The notes under the pieces: model-generated
Told to the model about the DNA's origin: nothing
What the model saw: only the letters and a program-made list of their open reading frames with translations
Databases searched by the model: none
Position numbers and translations under genes: made by a program
Origin: Allofournierella sp.
GTDB lineage: Bacteria > Bacillota > Clostridia > Oscillospirales > Ruminococcaceae
Reading direction: 5' to 3'
Length of the DNA: 64,000 bases
NCBI GenBank assembly: GCA_020025635.1
Contig: JAHHRU010000001.1
Coordinates: 205,790 to 269,789, forward strand
Shown: piece by piece, positions 7,678 to 15,355 of the stretch
How positions within the stretch are numbered: the first letter of the stretch is position 1
How the letters are laid out: each line of letters begins with the position of its first letter

Positions 7678-9633
7678 ATGAACCCAATCGAAATTGCCCG
7701 CAAGCTGGCCGAGCTTGGCCAAACCCCGGATGCCCAAAATGCCTATGAGCTGGCCCTGGCCCAGCCGCAGCTTTCCCCCGAGGAAGAGCTGGAGGCCGCC
7801 TGCTTTATTTTTTATTCTCAAGGGGACTACCGCATCTCCTTTACCCACTTTGTTTCCCTTTACAACCGGGGCCTGTTCCAGGCCGAGATCCTGGACCTGA
7901 TGACCCAGGCCTTTTACCTGCCCAATTTGAAGGATCTGGAAAAGCAGTACCAGAGCAACACCAAAGCCCTAGAAAAATACCCCTACCTCTTCCGCAAGGA
8001 CTTTTTAAAGCCGGAAGAGCTGCCCATCCTGTTTTTCCCCTTTGATGACAACGGCTTTGTGCCCTTTTACACCAAAGAAAACCGCTTTGGCGATTATGTG
8101 AATGTGAACGACACCATCATCGACCGGTGGTTCTTCAAAGATCTTTCCAAGCCCATCCTGGCCGGGGATGTGTATTCCCAGTATCAGCTGGAATACCTTT
8201 ATGACAATGTGCGCAAAAGCGAATGGGTGGCAAAAGAAAACCACATCTACCTGCACTATACCAATTGGGCCGTGTTCTGCGCCTACCTCCAGGTGCTGAA
8301 CTTCAAAAAGCTGCTGCGGGATGAAAAGTTCGTTTTCCTTATGGAAGACCAGGTGAGCCGCTACCCCATCGACTTCAAGGCCGAATACGGCATCGACTAC
8401 AGCCAGTATGATGTAAAACCCATCGGCGTTTCGGAAGTGAAACGGCTCATCTGGCACACCCAGCTGGCCACCCACAACGGCGGCGACTTTTTCAACGAGA
8501 TCCTTTACGGCCACCCCAACCTGCTGGCCTTTGACTCGGTGATGATGGATGCAACAGTGGAAACCGTTCAGCAGGTGCGCAAAGCAATGATGCAGAAAAA
8601 ACAGAATGCCATCGATATCCGAATTTACCGCAAGCTGATGCCTGTAAAAAATCCTTCGGATAAGGATATTTTGGTGGCCCTCTTCCTCACTGCAGAGGAA
8701 TCCTCCAAGGCGGACCCCTCTGCCCGCATCGTTCCGGCCCTGCTGTTCCAGCCCCACTTCCACAACATGAACTATGATGTTCACGGCTCGGCCGAAACCC
8801 GCAACTGCACCCTCACCTCCAAACAATACGATGAAATCCGCCGCTCCCCCCTGTTCACCGGTTTCAGCTATATCAAAACCTTCAGCCCCCTGCGCCGCCC
8901 CACCACCAGCTACGGCGCCACCATCCGCTTCACCTGGAACGCCTCTTTGGAACAAGCCAATAGCGTTGTTGGCGATTCCCTCAGTAACCGTCTTTTGAAT
9001 CGCAGCTTTATGGTGAACCCCTGGGACCGCCTCTATCGGGACAGCCGCCTGGTCCGCTTTGAAGATGGCAAGTTGAACCCCACCGCCACCTTCACCGCCC
9101 TGGCCGAATTTTTGGATATCCCCTACACCGAAACCATGACCTATTGCTCCGGTGCCGAGGGCATCAACCCGGAATCTCTGGCAGGCAACGACCTGGGCTT
9201 TTCCACCGCCGCCATCTACCGCACCTATGATGATTACTGCAACGATGCCGACCGGGCGTTCCTGGAATATTTCTACCGGGATGTGTACGAAACCTACGGC
9301 TACGACTTCCACTATTACAAGGGCGAGCCAGTGGATGAGGAATGGATCCGCACCCACGCCGAAGGCGCCCAGCATCTGGATGAGCTTATTTTAAATTCTC
9401 ACCAGAAGGCCATGCTCACAGGCTTTTCAAAAAAAATGGATGAAGAGATTGCTCAAACCAATGCAAAGAACCTGAGTGAGGAGACAGTACAGGATTGCAT
9501 CCAAAATCGCATTCAAATTGCCACCGAGCTGGAAAAGGGCCTGCGCTTTGTAAACGCCGAGGGCCAGCCCCTGCAGATGATGACCCCCCTCAAGCTCGAT
9601 CCGGCCCTGCTGGAACAGCCCCTTTACCACTAA
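7678..9633 (+). CDS. Putative sulfotransferase-like protein, flagellin neighbour
   Basis: A 651-residue cytoplasmic-looking protein with no signal peptide or membrane span. The first 70 residues are helical and TPR-like (IARKLAELGQTPDAQNAYEL). Around residues 455-485 the stretch RLVRFEDGKLNPTATF, followed by LAEFLDIPY, resembles the 3'-phosphate-binding and C-terminal part of sulfotransferases (RyEDL...FLgip). A clear N-terminal PAPS loop is not obvious, so the call stays tentative. ATG at 7678 is chosen over the GTG at 7669 because CGGAG then lies 8 bases upstream. It is followed 9 bases later by an APS-kinase-like gene, which would supply PAPS. Substrate is unknown; flagellin or its glycan is the obvious candidate. 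It could instead be a glycosyltransferase-like modification enzyme. Confidence 0.55.
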   Translation: MNPIEIARKLAELGQTPDAQNAYELALAQPQLSPEEELEAACFIFYSQGDYRISFTHFVSLYNRGLFQAEILDLMTQAFYLPNLKDLEKQYQSNTKALEKYPYLFRKDFLKPEELPILFFPFDDNGFVPFYTKENRFGDYVNVNDTIIDRWFFKDLSKPILAGDVYSQYQLEYLYDNVRKSEWVAKENHIYLHYTNWAVFCAYLQVLNFKKLLRDEKFVFLMEDQVSRYPIDFKAEYGIDYSQYDVKPIGVSEVKRLIWHTQLATHNGGDFFNEILYGHPNLLAFDSVMMDATVETVQQVRKAMMQKKQNAIDIRIYRKLMPVKNPSDKDILVALFLTAEESSKADPSARIVPALLFQPHFHNMNYDVHGSAETRNCTLTSKQYDEIRRSPLFTGFSYIKTFSPLRRPTTSYGATIRFTWNASLEQANSVVGDSLSNRLLNRSFMVNPWDRLYRDSRLVRFEDGKLNPTATFTALAEFLDIPYTETMTYCSGAEGINPESLAGNDLGFSTAAIYRTYDDYCNDADRAFLEYFYRDVYETYGYDFHYYKGEPVDEEWIRTHAEGAQHLDELILNSHQKAMLTGFSKKMDEEIAQTNAKNLSEETVQDCIQNRIQIATELEKGLRFVNAEGQPLQMMTPLKLDPALLEQPLYH

Positions 9634-9642
9634 GGAGACATT

Positions 9643-10797
9643 ATGGAACAAAAAGGAACGGTTTATTTCTTCACCGGCCTTTCCGGCGCCGGCAAAACCA
9701 CTTTGGGCAGCCTTTTTTACAGCCGCCTGAAACACACCAAACCCAACGCCGTTTATCTGGACGGCGATGAGATCCGCATCGCCTTTGGCGAGGATGTGGG
9801 CTATACCGCCGAAGAACGCCTGCGCTGGGCGGGGCGCATCTTCCGTGTGTGCAAGCTTCTTTCCGACCAGGGCATCGATGTGGTGGTCTGCTCCATTGCC
9901 ATGTACGAAACCGTGCGCAGCTGGAACCGGCAGAACATCCCCAATTACAAAGAGATCTATGTAAAGGTAACCAAAGAGACCCTTTTGCAGCGCAACCAAA
10001 AGGGCCTTTACACCGGCGGCAAAAACGTGGTTGGGGTCGATCTTCCCTTCGATGAACCCCATCACCCCGACCTGGTGGTCTGCAACGATGGTGACCGCCA
10101 GCCCCTGGCCGTGGTGGAAGAGATCGAGCAGAAGCTCTACCCCAACATCGTGGAAAACCCCATCGACAACCGGGCTTACTGGAACCAGTATTACAAAAAC
10201 CGCATCTGCTCCGAAGAGCCTTCGCCCTTTGCCCAGTATGTGGCAACCCTTGTGCAGCCCGGCCGCAAGCTGGTGGAGCTTGGCTGCGGCAATGGCCGTG
10301 ATGCCGTCTATTTTGCCTCACAGGGGCTTTTGGTAACCGCCCTGGATCTTTCTTTGGAAGCCATCGAAACCCTTTCCGCCAGGAATATCCCCGGGGCTCA
10401 GTTCATCTGCGCCGATTTCATCGCCGCCGACTGCCACGCCCCCAGCTGCTACGACTACGCTTACAGCCGCTTCACCCTGCATGCCATCAACCAAAAGCAG
10501 GAAACCATGCTTCTGCGCGCCATGTTCCGCAGCCTCAAACCCGGCGGCAAGCTGTTCATCGAGGTGCGCAGCGTAAACGACCCCCTCTTTGGCAAGGGCA
10601 GGCAGCTGGAACGCAACGCCTTTTTCTATGACAACCATTACCGCCGCTTCATCGTGCTTTCGGAACTGCTGGACCATTTGCAGGCCGAAGGCTACCGGGT
10701 GGAATACGCCCGGGAAAGCACCGGCTTTGCCCCCTACGGCAACGATGATCCCCCGGTGATCCGGGTGGTTGCGGTGAAACCGGAGGCGGCCGAATGA
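9643..10797 (+). CDS. APS kinase (CysC-like) fused to SAM methyltransferase
   Basis: Two domains in 384 residues. Residues 1 to about 170 match adenylylsulfate kinase: P-loop GLSGAGKTT at 12-20, DGD at 40-42 and the family segment KGLYTGG with a nearby HHPDLVV. The expected reaction is APS + ATP to PAPS. Residues from about 180 form a class I methyltransferase with motif I LVELGCGNGRD near residue 209 and a downstream LKPGGKLFIEV strand. AAGGAG precedes the ATG, 9 bases after the sulfotransferase-like gene, and the 3' end overlaps the PHP gene by 4 bases. Alternative: CysC homologues in capsule clusters can phosphorylate nucleoside phosphoramidates, so the substrate is not certain. ATP sulfurylase is not in the window. 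Confidence 0.8.
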   Translation: MEQKGTVYFFTGLSGAGKTTLGSLFYSRLKHTKPNAVYLDGDEIRIAFGEDVGYTAEERLRWAGRIFRVCKLLSDQGIDVVVCSIAMYETVRSWNRQNIPNYKEIYVKVTKETLLQRNQKGLYTGGKNVVGVDLPFDEPHHPDLVVCNDGDRQPLAVVEEIEQKLYPNIVENPIDNRAYWNQYYKNRICSEEPSPFAQYVATLVQPGRKLVELGCGNGRDAVYFASQGLLVTALDLSLEAIETLSARNIPGAQFICADFIAADCHAPSCYDYAYSRFTLHAINQKQETMLLRAMFRSLKPGGKLFIEVRSVNDPLFGKGRQLERNAFFYDNHYRRFIVLSELLDHLQAEGYRVEYARESTGFAPYGNDDPPVIRVVAVKPEAAE

Positions 10798-11603
10798 TCG
10801 CTGATCTGCACACCCATTCCACCGCATCCGACGGCCAGTATGCCCCCGCCCAGCTGGTTCAGCTGGCCAAAGAAAAGGGCATCGAAGCCCTGGCCCTCAC
10901 CGATCACGACACGGTGGACGGCGTCCCCGAAGCGGCCCAGGCCGGCCGCCGGGCCGGCATCCGGGTCATCCCCGGTGTGGAGCTGGGTGCCAAGGAATAC
11001 AAAAACCTGCACATCCTGGGCTACAATTACGCAAACGCCCCCTGCCCCTTGACCGACCTTTGCCAAAAGCTGCGGGCCGGCCGGGACGAGCGCAAATACC
11101 GCATTCTGGATTTTTTAAAGGAAAAGGGTGTCGAGCTTTCGCTGGAAGAAGTGGAAGAAATGGCAGGCGGCAAGGTGATCGCCCGCCCCCACTTTGCCCA
11201 GGTCATGGTGCGCCGCGGCTATGTGGCCACCACCCGTGAAGCCTTCGACCGCTATCTGGACACCTCCGAATACAGCCGCATCGAGCGCTTCAAAGCCACC
11301 GCTCAGGAGTGCATCGAGGCCATCAAGGCCTCCGGCGGCAAGGTGTCCATGGCCCACCCCTACCAGGTGGGGCTGGATGATGATGCGCTGGAGGCGCTTG
11401 TGCGCTCTTTAAAAGGCTTTGGGCTGGATGCCATAGAATGTTACCATTCAGGCCATACACCTCAGCAGACGGCCTTCTACCTGTCTCTGGCGAAGCGTTA
11501 TGACCTGCATGTGACCGGCGGCAGCGATTTCCACGGCGAGCGTGTCAAACCCAATATCCAGCTCACCCCCCGCCCCCTCGAAATCGACTGGCTCCTGGGC
11601 TGA
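10794..11603 (+). CDS. PHP-domain phosphoesterase, YciV/TrpH-like
   Basis: A 269-residue PHP hydrolase. Metal ligands are visible in DLHTHSTASDG (residues 4-14), TDHDTVDG and the C-terminal GSDFHGE. The insert and length match the YciV/TrpH group, members of which remove the 3'-phosphate from nucleoside 3',5'-bisphosphates, including the PAP left after PAPS-dependent sulfation. The ATG overlaps the stop of the kinase-methyltransferase gene (ATGA), so translation is probably coupled. In this setting recycling of PAP to AMP is a natural role, but that is inference. The 3' 270 bases are duplicated immediately downstream in decayed form. Confidence 0.8.
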   Translation: MIADLHTHSTASDGQYAPAQLVQLAKEKGIEALALTDHDTVDGVPEAAQAGRRAGIRVIPGVELGAKEYKNLHILGYNYANAPCPLTDLCQKLRAGRDERKYRILDFLKEKGVELSLEEVEEMAGGKVIARPHFAQVMVRRGYVATTREAFDRYLDTSEYSRIERFKATAQECIEAIKASGGKVSMAHPYQVGLDDDALEALVRSLKGFGLDAIECYHSGHTPQQTAFYLSLAKRYDLHVTGGSDFHGERVKPNIQLTPRPLEIDWLLG

Positions 11604-11932
11604 CCCCAAGCGGAGGTTTTAAACACCCCCCGGCGGCAGGGTGTCCATGGCCCACCCCTACCAGGTGGGGCTGGATGATGATGCCCTGGAGGCGCTTGTG
11701 CGCTCCTTAAAAGGCTTTGGGCTGGATGCCATAGGAATGTTACCATTCGGGCCATACACCCCAGCAAACGGCCTTCCACCCGTCTCTGGCGAAGCGTTAT
11801 GACCTGCATGTAACCGGCGGCAGCGATTTCCACGGCGAGCGCGTCAAACCCAATATCCACCTCACCCCCGCCCCCTCGAAATCGACTGACTCCTGGGCTG
11901 ACCCCAAAGCGGAAATTTTAAACAACCCCCGG
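11332..11932 (+). repeat. Tandem direct repeat of the PHP gene 3' end
   Basis: Copy 1 (11332-11629) covers the last 90 codons of the PHP gene, its stop and about 25 bases beyond. Copy 2 (11630-11932) repeats it with a period of about 298 bases and high identity. The two copies abut directly, with CCGGCGGCA at both starts and AAACACCCCC / AACAACCCCC at their ends. The short CCCCCGG similarity at the junctions suggests slippage or recombination between small repeats. Confidence 0.9.
11630..11932 (+). pseudogene. Decayed partial copy of the PHP phosphoesterase gene
   Basis: Second copy of the PHP 3' end. It has no start codon or ribosome site. Relative to copy 1 it gains a G within ATGCCATAGGAATG near 11735 and loses a C in the run before CCCCCTCGAAATCGACTG near 11870, which break the frame; several substitutions are also present. 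It cannot make the PHP C-terminus and is a remnant of tandem duplication. Confidence 0.85.
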
Positions 11933-12125
11933 CCGGCCCTGTTTAAAACAAGGCCGGGTTGGCCGATTGCAAGCAAAGCTGTGCAAGCCGGTTGCAAGTA
12001 AAGCCGGGCTTGTTGGTTGTAAGCAATGCCAAAGTGCCCAGTTTAGGTAAACCCAAGCCAGCCACTTGAGGCAAAATCAAATTGGCCGCCTTAAATTAAA
12101 GTTTGATAGGCTGCTTTAAACCACA

Positions 12126-12160
12126 AAACAGGCCGGGAAGAAATCCTCCCCGGCCTGTTT
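12126..12160 (+). terminator. Intrinsic terminator, probably of the PHP operon
   Basis: AAACAGGCCGGG pairs with CCCGGCCTGTTT around about 11 bases, followed by TTTCTTTGT. The minus-strand side also has TTTT after the stem, so it may work in both directions. Confidence 0.75.
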
Positions 12161-12360
12161 CTTTGTCTCTGCCTGCCTTCTGGCTCTGGCCTGCCTGTTG
12201 GCTCTGCTCTTTTCTCTAACCCAGCCTTGCTTTTGCACAGTCTTGCTCTGCCCCTGCCCCTTCTTCTGCCCCGCTTTTTCGGCAAAGCCGGGCAGGCTGG
12301 TTTAATCAAAGCCAGGTGGCCGGTTGTGAGCAAGATCAAATAAACCATTCAAAATAAAAG

Positions 12361-12401
12361 CCGGGCTTTGAGAGAAGAAATTCTTTCAAAGCCCGGTTTT
12401 T
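12361..12401. terminator. Second strong terminator hairpin
   Basis: CCGGGCTTTGA (12361-12371) pairs perfectly with TCAAAGCCCGG (12386-12396), followed by TTTTTG on the plus strand; the minus strand side has CTTTTATTTT. It backs up the previous hairpin between the two convergent operons. Confidence 0.75.
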
Positions 12402-12547
12402 GCGTTTTATGCGGCCTGCGCTCTGCCGCCTGCCCTGCCCCTTTTATCCTTCTTCTGCCCTTGCCTTTTGGGCGGCTTGCCCTGCCGCCCTTTGGTCCTT
12501 GTAAGGCCCATTTTCAAGCGCTGGCTCAGTCCCTGGCTCGGCTCATC

Positions 12548-12596
12548 CCCAGCCCGGCTCAACCCCCGGCCCGGCCCAACCCCCGGCCCGGCCCAA
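12548..12596 (+). repeat. Short C-rich tandem repeat, 17-base period
   Basis: Two exact copies of CCCCCGGCCCGGCCCAA lie at 12563-12579 and 12580-12596, preceded by a diverged copy (CCCAGCCCGGCTCAA). Non-coding and low-complexity. Confidence 0.7.
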
Positions 12597-12671
12597 GCTC
12601 CGGCGCTGACCCATTCTTTGGCACATGCACTCCCCGGCCTTTTCACATTTCTCTTTTTTGCCAAACAAAAA

Positions 12672-12709
12672 AATAATGGCGGAAAGCACAGGTGCTTTCC
12701 GCCATTATT
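12672..12709 (-). terminator. Terminator of the flgM-csrA operon
   Basis: AATAATGGCGGAAAGCAC is an almost loop-less perfect inverted repeat with GTGCTTTCCGCCATTATT, an 18-base arm. On the minus strand the stem is followed by TTTTTTTGTTTGG. It begins 24 bases after the csrA stop. Confidence 0.9.
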
Positions 12710-12732
12710 CAAAACAAATCGGTTTTCCCAAA

Positions 12733-13029
12733 TCAGGGCTTCTTGGGCGCATCCTTTTCGGTCTGCTCTTGCAGAACCGAAAGTTCTGCCGCATTCAGCA
12801 CTCCCTGAGAGCCCAGCAGCTGCAGCAGGTCAGCCGGGTCGGCAGCGTGTTCCGCCGCCGATTCCTGGTTGGCAATTTCGGTTTCGCGCAGCTCGCCGCG
12901 CAGGATGGAAACCTCACGCGGTGCCGAAATGGCCAGCCGCACTCGATTTCCCTCAACCGAAACCACCGAAATGGCAATATCATCACCGATCAGTATTTGT
13001 TCGCCTTCTCTGCGCTGCAAAATCAGCAT
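12733..13029 (-). CDS. csrA: Translational regulator CsrA with extended C-terminus
   Basis: RNA-binding homodimer that represses flagellin translation by binding GGA hairpins over the ribosome site. Residues 1 to about 60 are a standard CsrA fold: MLILQRREGEQILIGDDIAI, then the VRLAISAPREV core whose Arg is the RNA-contact residue in characterised CsrA proteins. The remaining 38 or so residues (HAADPADLLQLLG onward, ending KDAPKKP) extend well past the 60-75 residues usual in Bacillota and may be an extra helix. GGAGGTG precedes the ATG. It overlaps fliW by 7 bases and is the last gene of the flgM operon; its predicted target leader is at 5670-5857. Confidence 0.95.
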   Translation of the reverse strand: MLILQRREGEQILIGDDIAISVVSVEGNRVRLAISAPREVSILRGELRETEIANQESAAEHAADPADLLQLLGSQGVLNAAELSVLQEQTEKDAPKKP

Positions 13030-13469
13030 GTGGCACCTCCACTGAATTCAGACAGCGGATACCGCATATCGTATTCATCGGTGTCCATAATGATCTGCCG
13101 GCCAACCAGTGTGTTGGGGTTGATCGCCACAGGGCAGCGCATATTCACGGTGCTGTTCGCAACCGGGTTGCGCACCGTGCAGAAAACATAATAATACAGA
13201 TCTTCGGATTTCTCCACGCCCAGCTGCTGCAATTCAGAGGGCAGCACAACCGGCGCATAGGTGCTGCTGAAACGGAATGGGTCCAGCACCACAAATGCCA
13301 GCTCAGAAGTTCTTGTGCTTTGCAGGCACAGCATTACCGACTCACTGCCCGCAAACGGAAGCAGCAAAAACTCCTTTTCATCCGGAAAACCCGGAATTCC
13401 CACCGGGAAAGAGATCGCTTCTTCCTTTTCATATTCGATCTGCCCAAAGAACTTGGTTTGAAGTTTCAA
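13023..13469 (-). CDS. fliW: Flagellar assembly factor FliW
   Basis: Small cytoplasmic protein that binds either flagellin or CsrA. When flagellin is secreted, freed FliW binds CsrA and relieves repression of flagellin translation. The 148-residue protein shows the family pattern KFFGQIEYEKEEAISFPVG, GIPGF and a CPVAINP motif. It begins with TTG, with GGGGG 7 bases upstream. It overlaps csrA, the same pairing as in Bacillus. Both CsrA-type sites expected for this circuit are present in front of the flagellin gene in this window. Confidence 0.95.
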   Translation of the reverse strand: MKLQTKFFGQIEYEKEEAISFPVGIPGFPDEKEFLLLPFAGSESVMLCLQSTRTSELAFVVLDPFRFSSTYAPVVLPSELQQLGVEKSEDLYYYVFCTVRNPVANSTVNMRCPVAINPNTLVGRQIIMDTDEYDMRYPLSEFSGGATC

Positions 13470-13485
13470 AACAACACCCCCAGAA

Positions 13486-14100
13486 TCAGGCCTGGACGTC
13501 TACCGGAGTATAATCCTCGCCATAAGAAGGCGGAACATAAACCGGACCGCCCAGATATTTGATGACGATATCCGGCTGCTGCTGAACCGAAATTTCAATG
13601 TTGCCGGGCGTGAACTCAAACCGAGTCTTGTTCATGCGCCAGTCCAAATTCAGCTTGTCCATTTCGTAGTGGATGGTCATTGCACCCTTGTCCCACGAAA
13701 TATCTGCGCCGGCCTTGGGAATAAAATCAATTCCCACATTCGGCTTGTAGTCCTTCATCATGGCCTCGGCCGCAAACTGTGTAACCAGTTCCTCACCGAT
13801 CTGGGTCTTGAGAAGGAGCTCGCCCTGCTGGGCATAACTGGCGGTTGCATCATAAACCGCCTGCCGGCCCCGCTGTGCATACTGCCTGATCGCGCTTGCC
13901 GCGGAAGCAGGCGTGCCCATGGAATCCCGTGCCTGGAAGGTATCCAGTTTTACCTGGATCGCCTTGCTCTGAATCTGCAGCCCGCCCTTATCACGGGAAA
14001 TCTGCAAATCGGCAGTCCCTCGTGCGTATTCAAGTTTTGCAGGAGTTACTTTGATTTCCAGTTTGATCGGGACGGTTGTGATCTCAATAAGCTGATCCAT
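13486..14100 (-). CDS. DUF6470 family protein, YviE-like
   Basis: A 204-residue protein without membrane span or signal peptide. It opens with a beta-rich section (ITTVPIKLEIKVTPAKLEY), continues with a central helical stretch around residues 60-110 and ends with a second beta section finishing in a YLGGPVYVPPS motif. This pattern and the place between flgL and fliW match Bacillus YviE. The function of the family is unknown; conserved position suggests a link with hook-filament junction assembly or flagellin control. It lies about 50 bases after flgL. Confidence 0.8.
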   Translation of the reverse strand: MDQLIEITTVPIKLEIKVTPAKLEYARGTADLQISRDKGGLQIQSKAIQVKLDTFQARDSMGTPASAASAIRQYAQRGRQAVYDATASYAQQGELLLKTQIGEELVTQFAAEAMMKDYKPNVGIDFIPKAGADISWDKGAMTIHYEMDKLNLDWRMNKTRFEFTPGNIEISVQQQPDIVIKYLGGPVYVPPSYGEDYTPVDVQA

Positions 14101-14151
14101 TATAGCTCCAATCCCCCTTTTGCTTACAAAATTTTACGCTGTGCTTGGTTT

Positions 14152-15339
14152 TTAGGTGTTGATGAAATCCATCAACGACTGAGAAAGAACGCTGTTGCCC
14201 ACCTTCAAAGCGGTGTTGTAGCAGTACTTTGCCCAAGAGAAGTTGGAAATTGCAACTTCCGGCTTTTCTTTCTCAATTCCGATGATCTGGCTGTTCAAAG
14301 AATCGGAGTTGGTCGTAAGCAGGTTTTTGTTGTCGCGCAAAAAGCCGCTGCGGCTGGTCAATTCAATGTGCTTTTCCTTCAGGCTGTTGGTGGCATCGCC
14401 AAATTTTTCTGCCAGGCGGGTCAGCTCTGCCCGGTCTGCTTCGCCGTTTTTGAACTCACCGCTCTGGGGGTCGCAATTCTTCAAAATATCGCTCATCTTT
14501 ACAACAAGAGAAACGATATTCTTCGGGTCGCCGTCTTCATCCACGCCGTAGCCCAGGTAATTGATGCCCTGCAGAGAAGAATCGAATGCGCTTGTGCCAA
14601 TGACCTTTCCGTTTTCGTCCTCTTTCAGGCCCAGGCCGATGTCCACATACTTCTTCTCGTCGTTTGCCAGGTACTCCAAAGCCTCACAGTTCTTTTTTGC
14701 CTGGTCGTATTCATCTTTGGCGATCATTTTGCCGTCTTCCATCTTGTAGAAGCCGCCGCCTGCCGTTGCCACGGGGGGATTTGCGTTGTTGTACTCTTTG
14801 GGTACATCGCCATCCATTTCCACCTTGGGAACGTGGCTGTCCACCGGGATGCCCCGGTAGCACAGGCCGTTGTTATCATCCCAGGTGAAGGGAACGTTCA
14901 CGCCGTCGGCACCGGCAAAGGCGAAGGTATCGCCGAATTTTGCGCTGTTCATTTTCTGAACGATGCTCTTTGCCAGCTCACTCATGGTCTGGCCCAGGGC
15001 ATTGCGGCCTGCGCCGGAAGTATCCGACTGGCCGTTGATCAGGCCGGACAGGACCGAATCGCCCACCCGGTTGTCGATATCGCCGATGATGTCCTCAATG
15101 GTCTTATAGGCCACGTCGTACTTCATGCCAACCGATTCCGAAACCTTCAGCTGGCTCTGCACACGCTGGAAGGAACGGCGAAGCTGAAAGGCACGAGAAG
15201 CTGCAGCGGGATCTTCGGCAAAGGTGGTAAATTTTCTTCCCGTAAGTACAACATTCATCGCATCGTTCATCTTGTTGTTGGACTTCTGAAGATTGTAGCG
15301 ATAGTTTTTAAGCACCGCATTCGTTGTTGTGCGAATCAT
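14152..15339 (-). CDS. flgL: Flagellar hook-associated protein 3, FlgL
   Basis: Second hook-filament junction protein, joining FlgK to the first flagellin ring; exported by the flagellar apparatus. The 395-residue protein has the flagellin-like N-terminal helix (MIRTTTNAVLKNYRYNLQKS with a TGRKFTTFAEDPAAASRAFQ box) and a C-terminal helix (ISNFSWAKYCYNTALKVG, ending LMDFINT). The centre is a variable acidic domain. AGGAGATG precedes the ATG. It lies 16 bases after flgK. Confidence 0.93.
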   Translation of the reverse strand: MIRTTTNAVLKNYRYNLQKSNNKMNDAMNVVLTGRKFTTFAEDPAAASRAFQLRRSFQRVQSQLKVSESVGMKYDVAYKTIEDIIGDIDNRVGDSVLSGLINGQSDTSGAGRNALGQTMSELAKSIVQKMNSAKFGDTFAFAGADGVNVPFTWDDNNGLCYRGIPVDSHVPKVEMDGDVPKEYNNANPPVATAGGGFYKMEDGKMIAKDEYDQAKKNCEALEYLANDEKKYVDIGLGLKEDENGKVIGTSAFDSSLQGINYLGYGVDEDGDPKNIVSLVVKMSDILKNCDPQSGEFKNGEADRAELTRLAEKFGDATNSLKEKHIELTSRSGFLRDNKNLLTTNSDSLNSQIIGIEKEKPEVAISNFSWAKYCYNTALKVGNSVLSQSLMDFINT

Positions 15340-15355
15340 TTCAATTCATCTCCTA

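Larger units (their letters stand above)
11604..12732. other. Non-coding region between the PHP operon and csrA
   Basis: About 1.1 kb between two convergent operons. After the duplicated PHP fragment it holds loosely repeated GGCCGG and GGTTGCAAGCAAAGCC-like units (11928-12060 and again near 12293-12340), three strong hairpins listed separately, and a pyrimidine-rich stretch from 12170 to 12620 with short C-rich tandem repeats. Open frames across it have no ribosome site and low-complexity Pro/Leu/Arg translations. I see no gene in it. Confidence 0.75.

Noticed and set aside
5828..7687. Long minus-strand open frame antisense to flagellin
   Set aside because: It mirrors the flagellin codons, has no ribosome site and translates to low-complexity sequence; flagellin on the plus strand is unambiguous.
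12468..13562. Plus-strand open frame through the non-coding repeats and across csrA and fliW
   Set aside because: The first part is C-rich repeat and a terminator hairpin, the rest is antisense to two clear genes.
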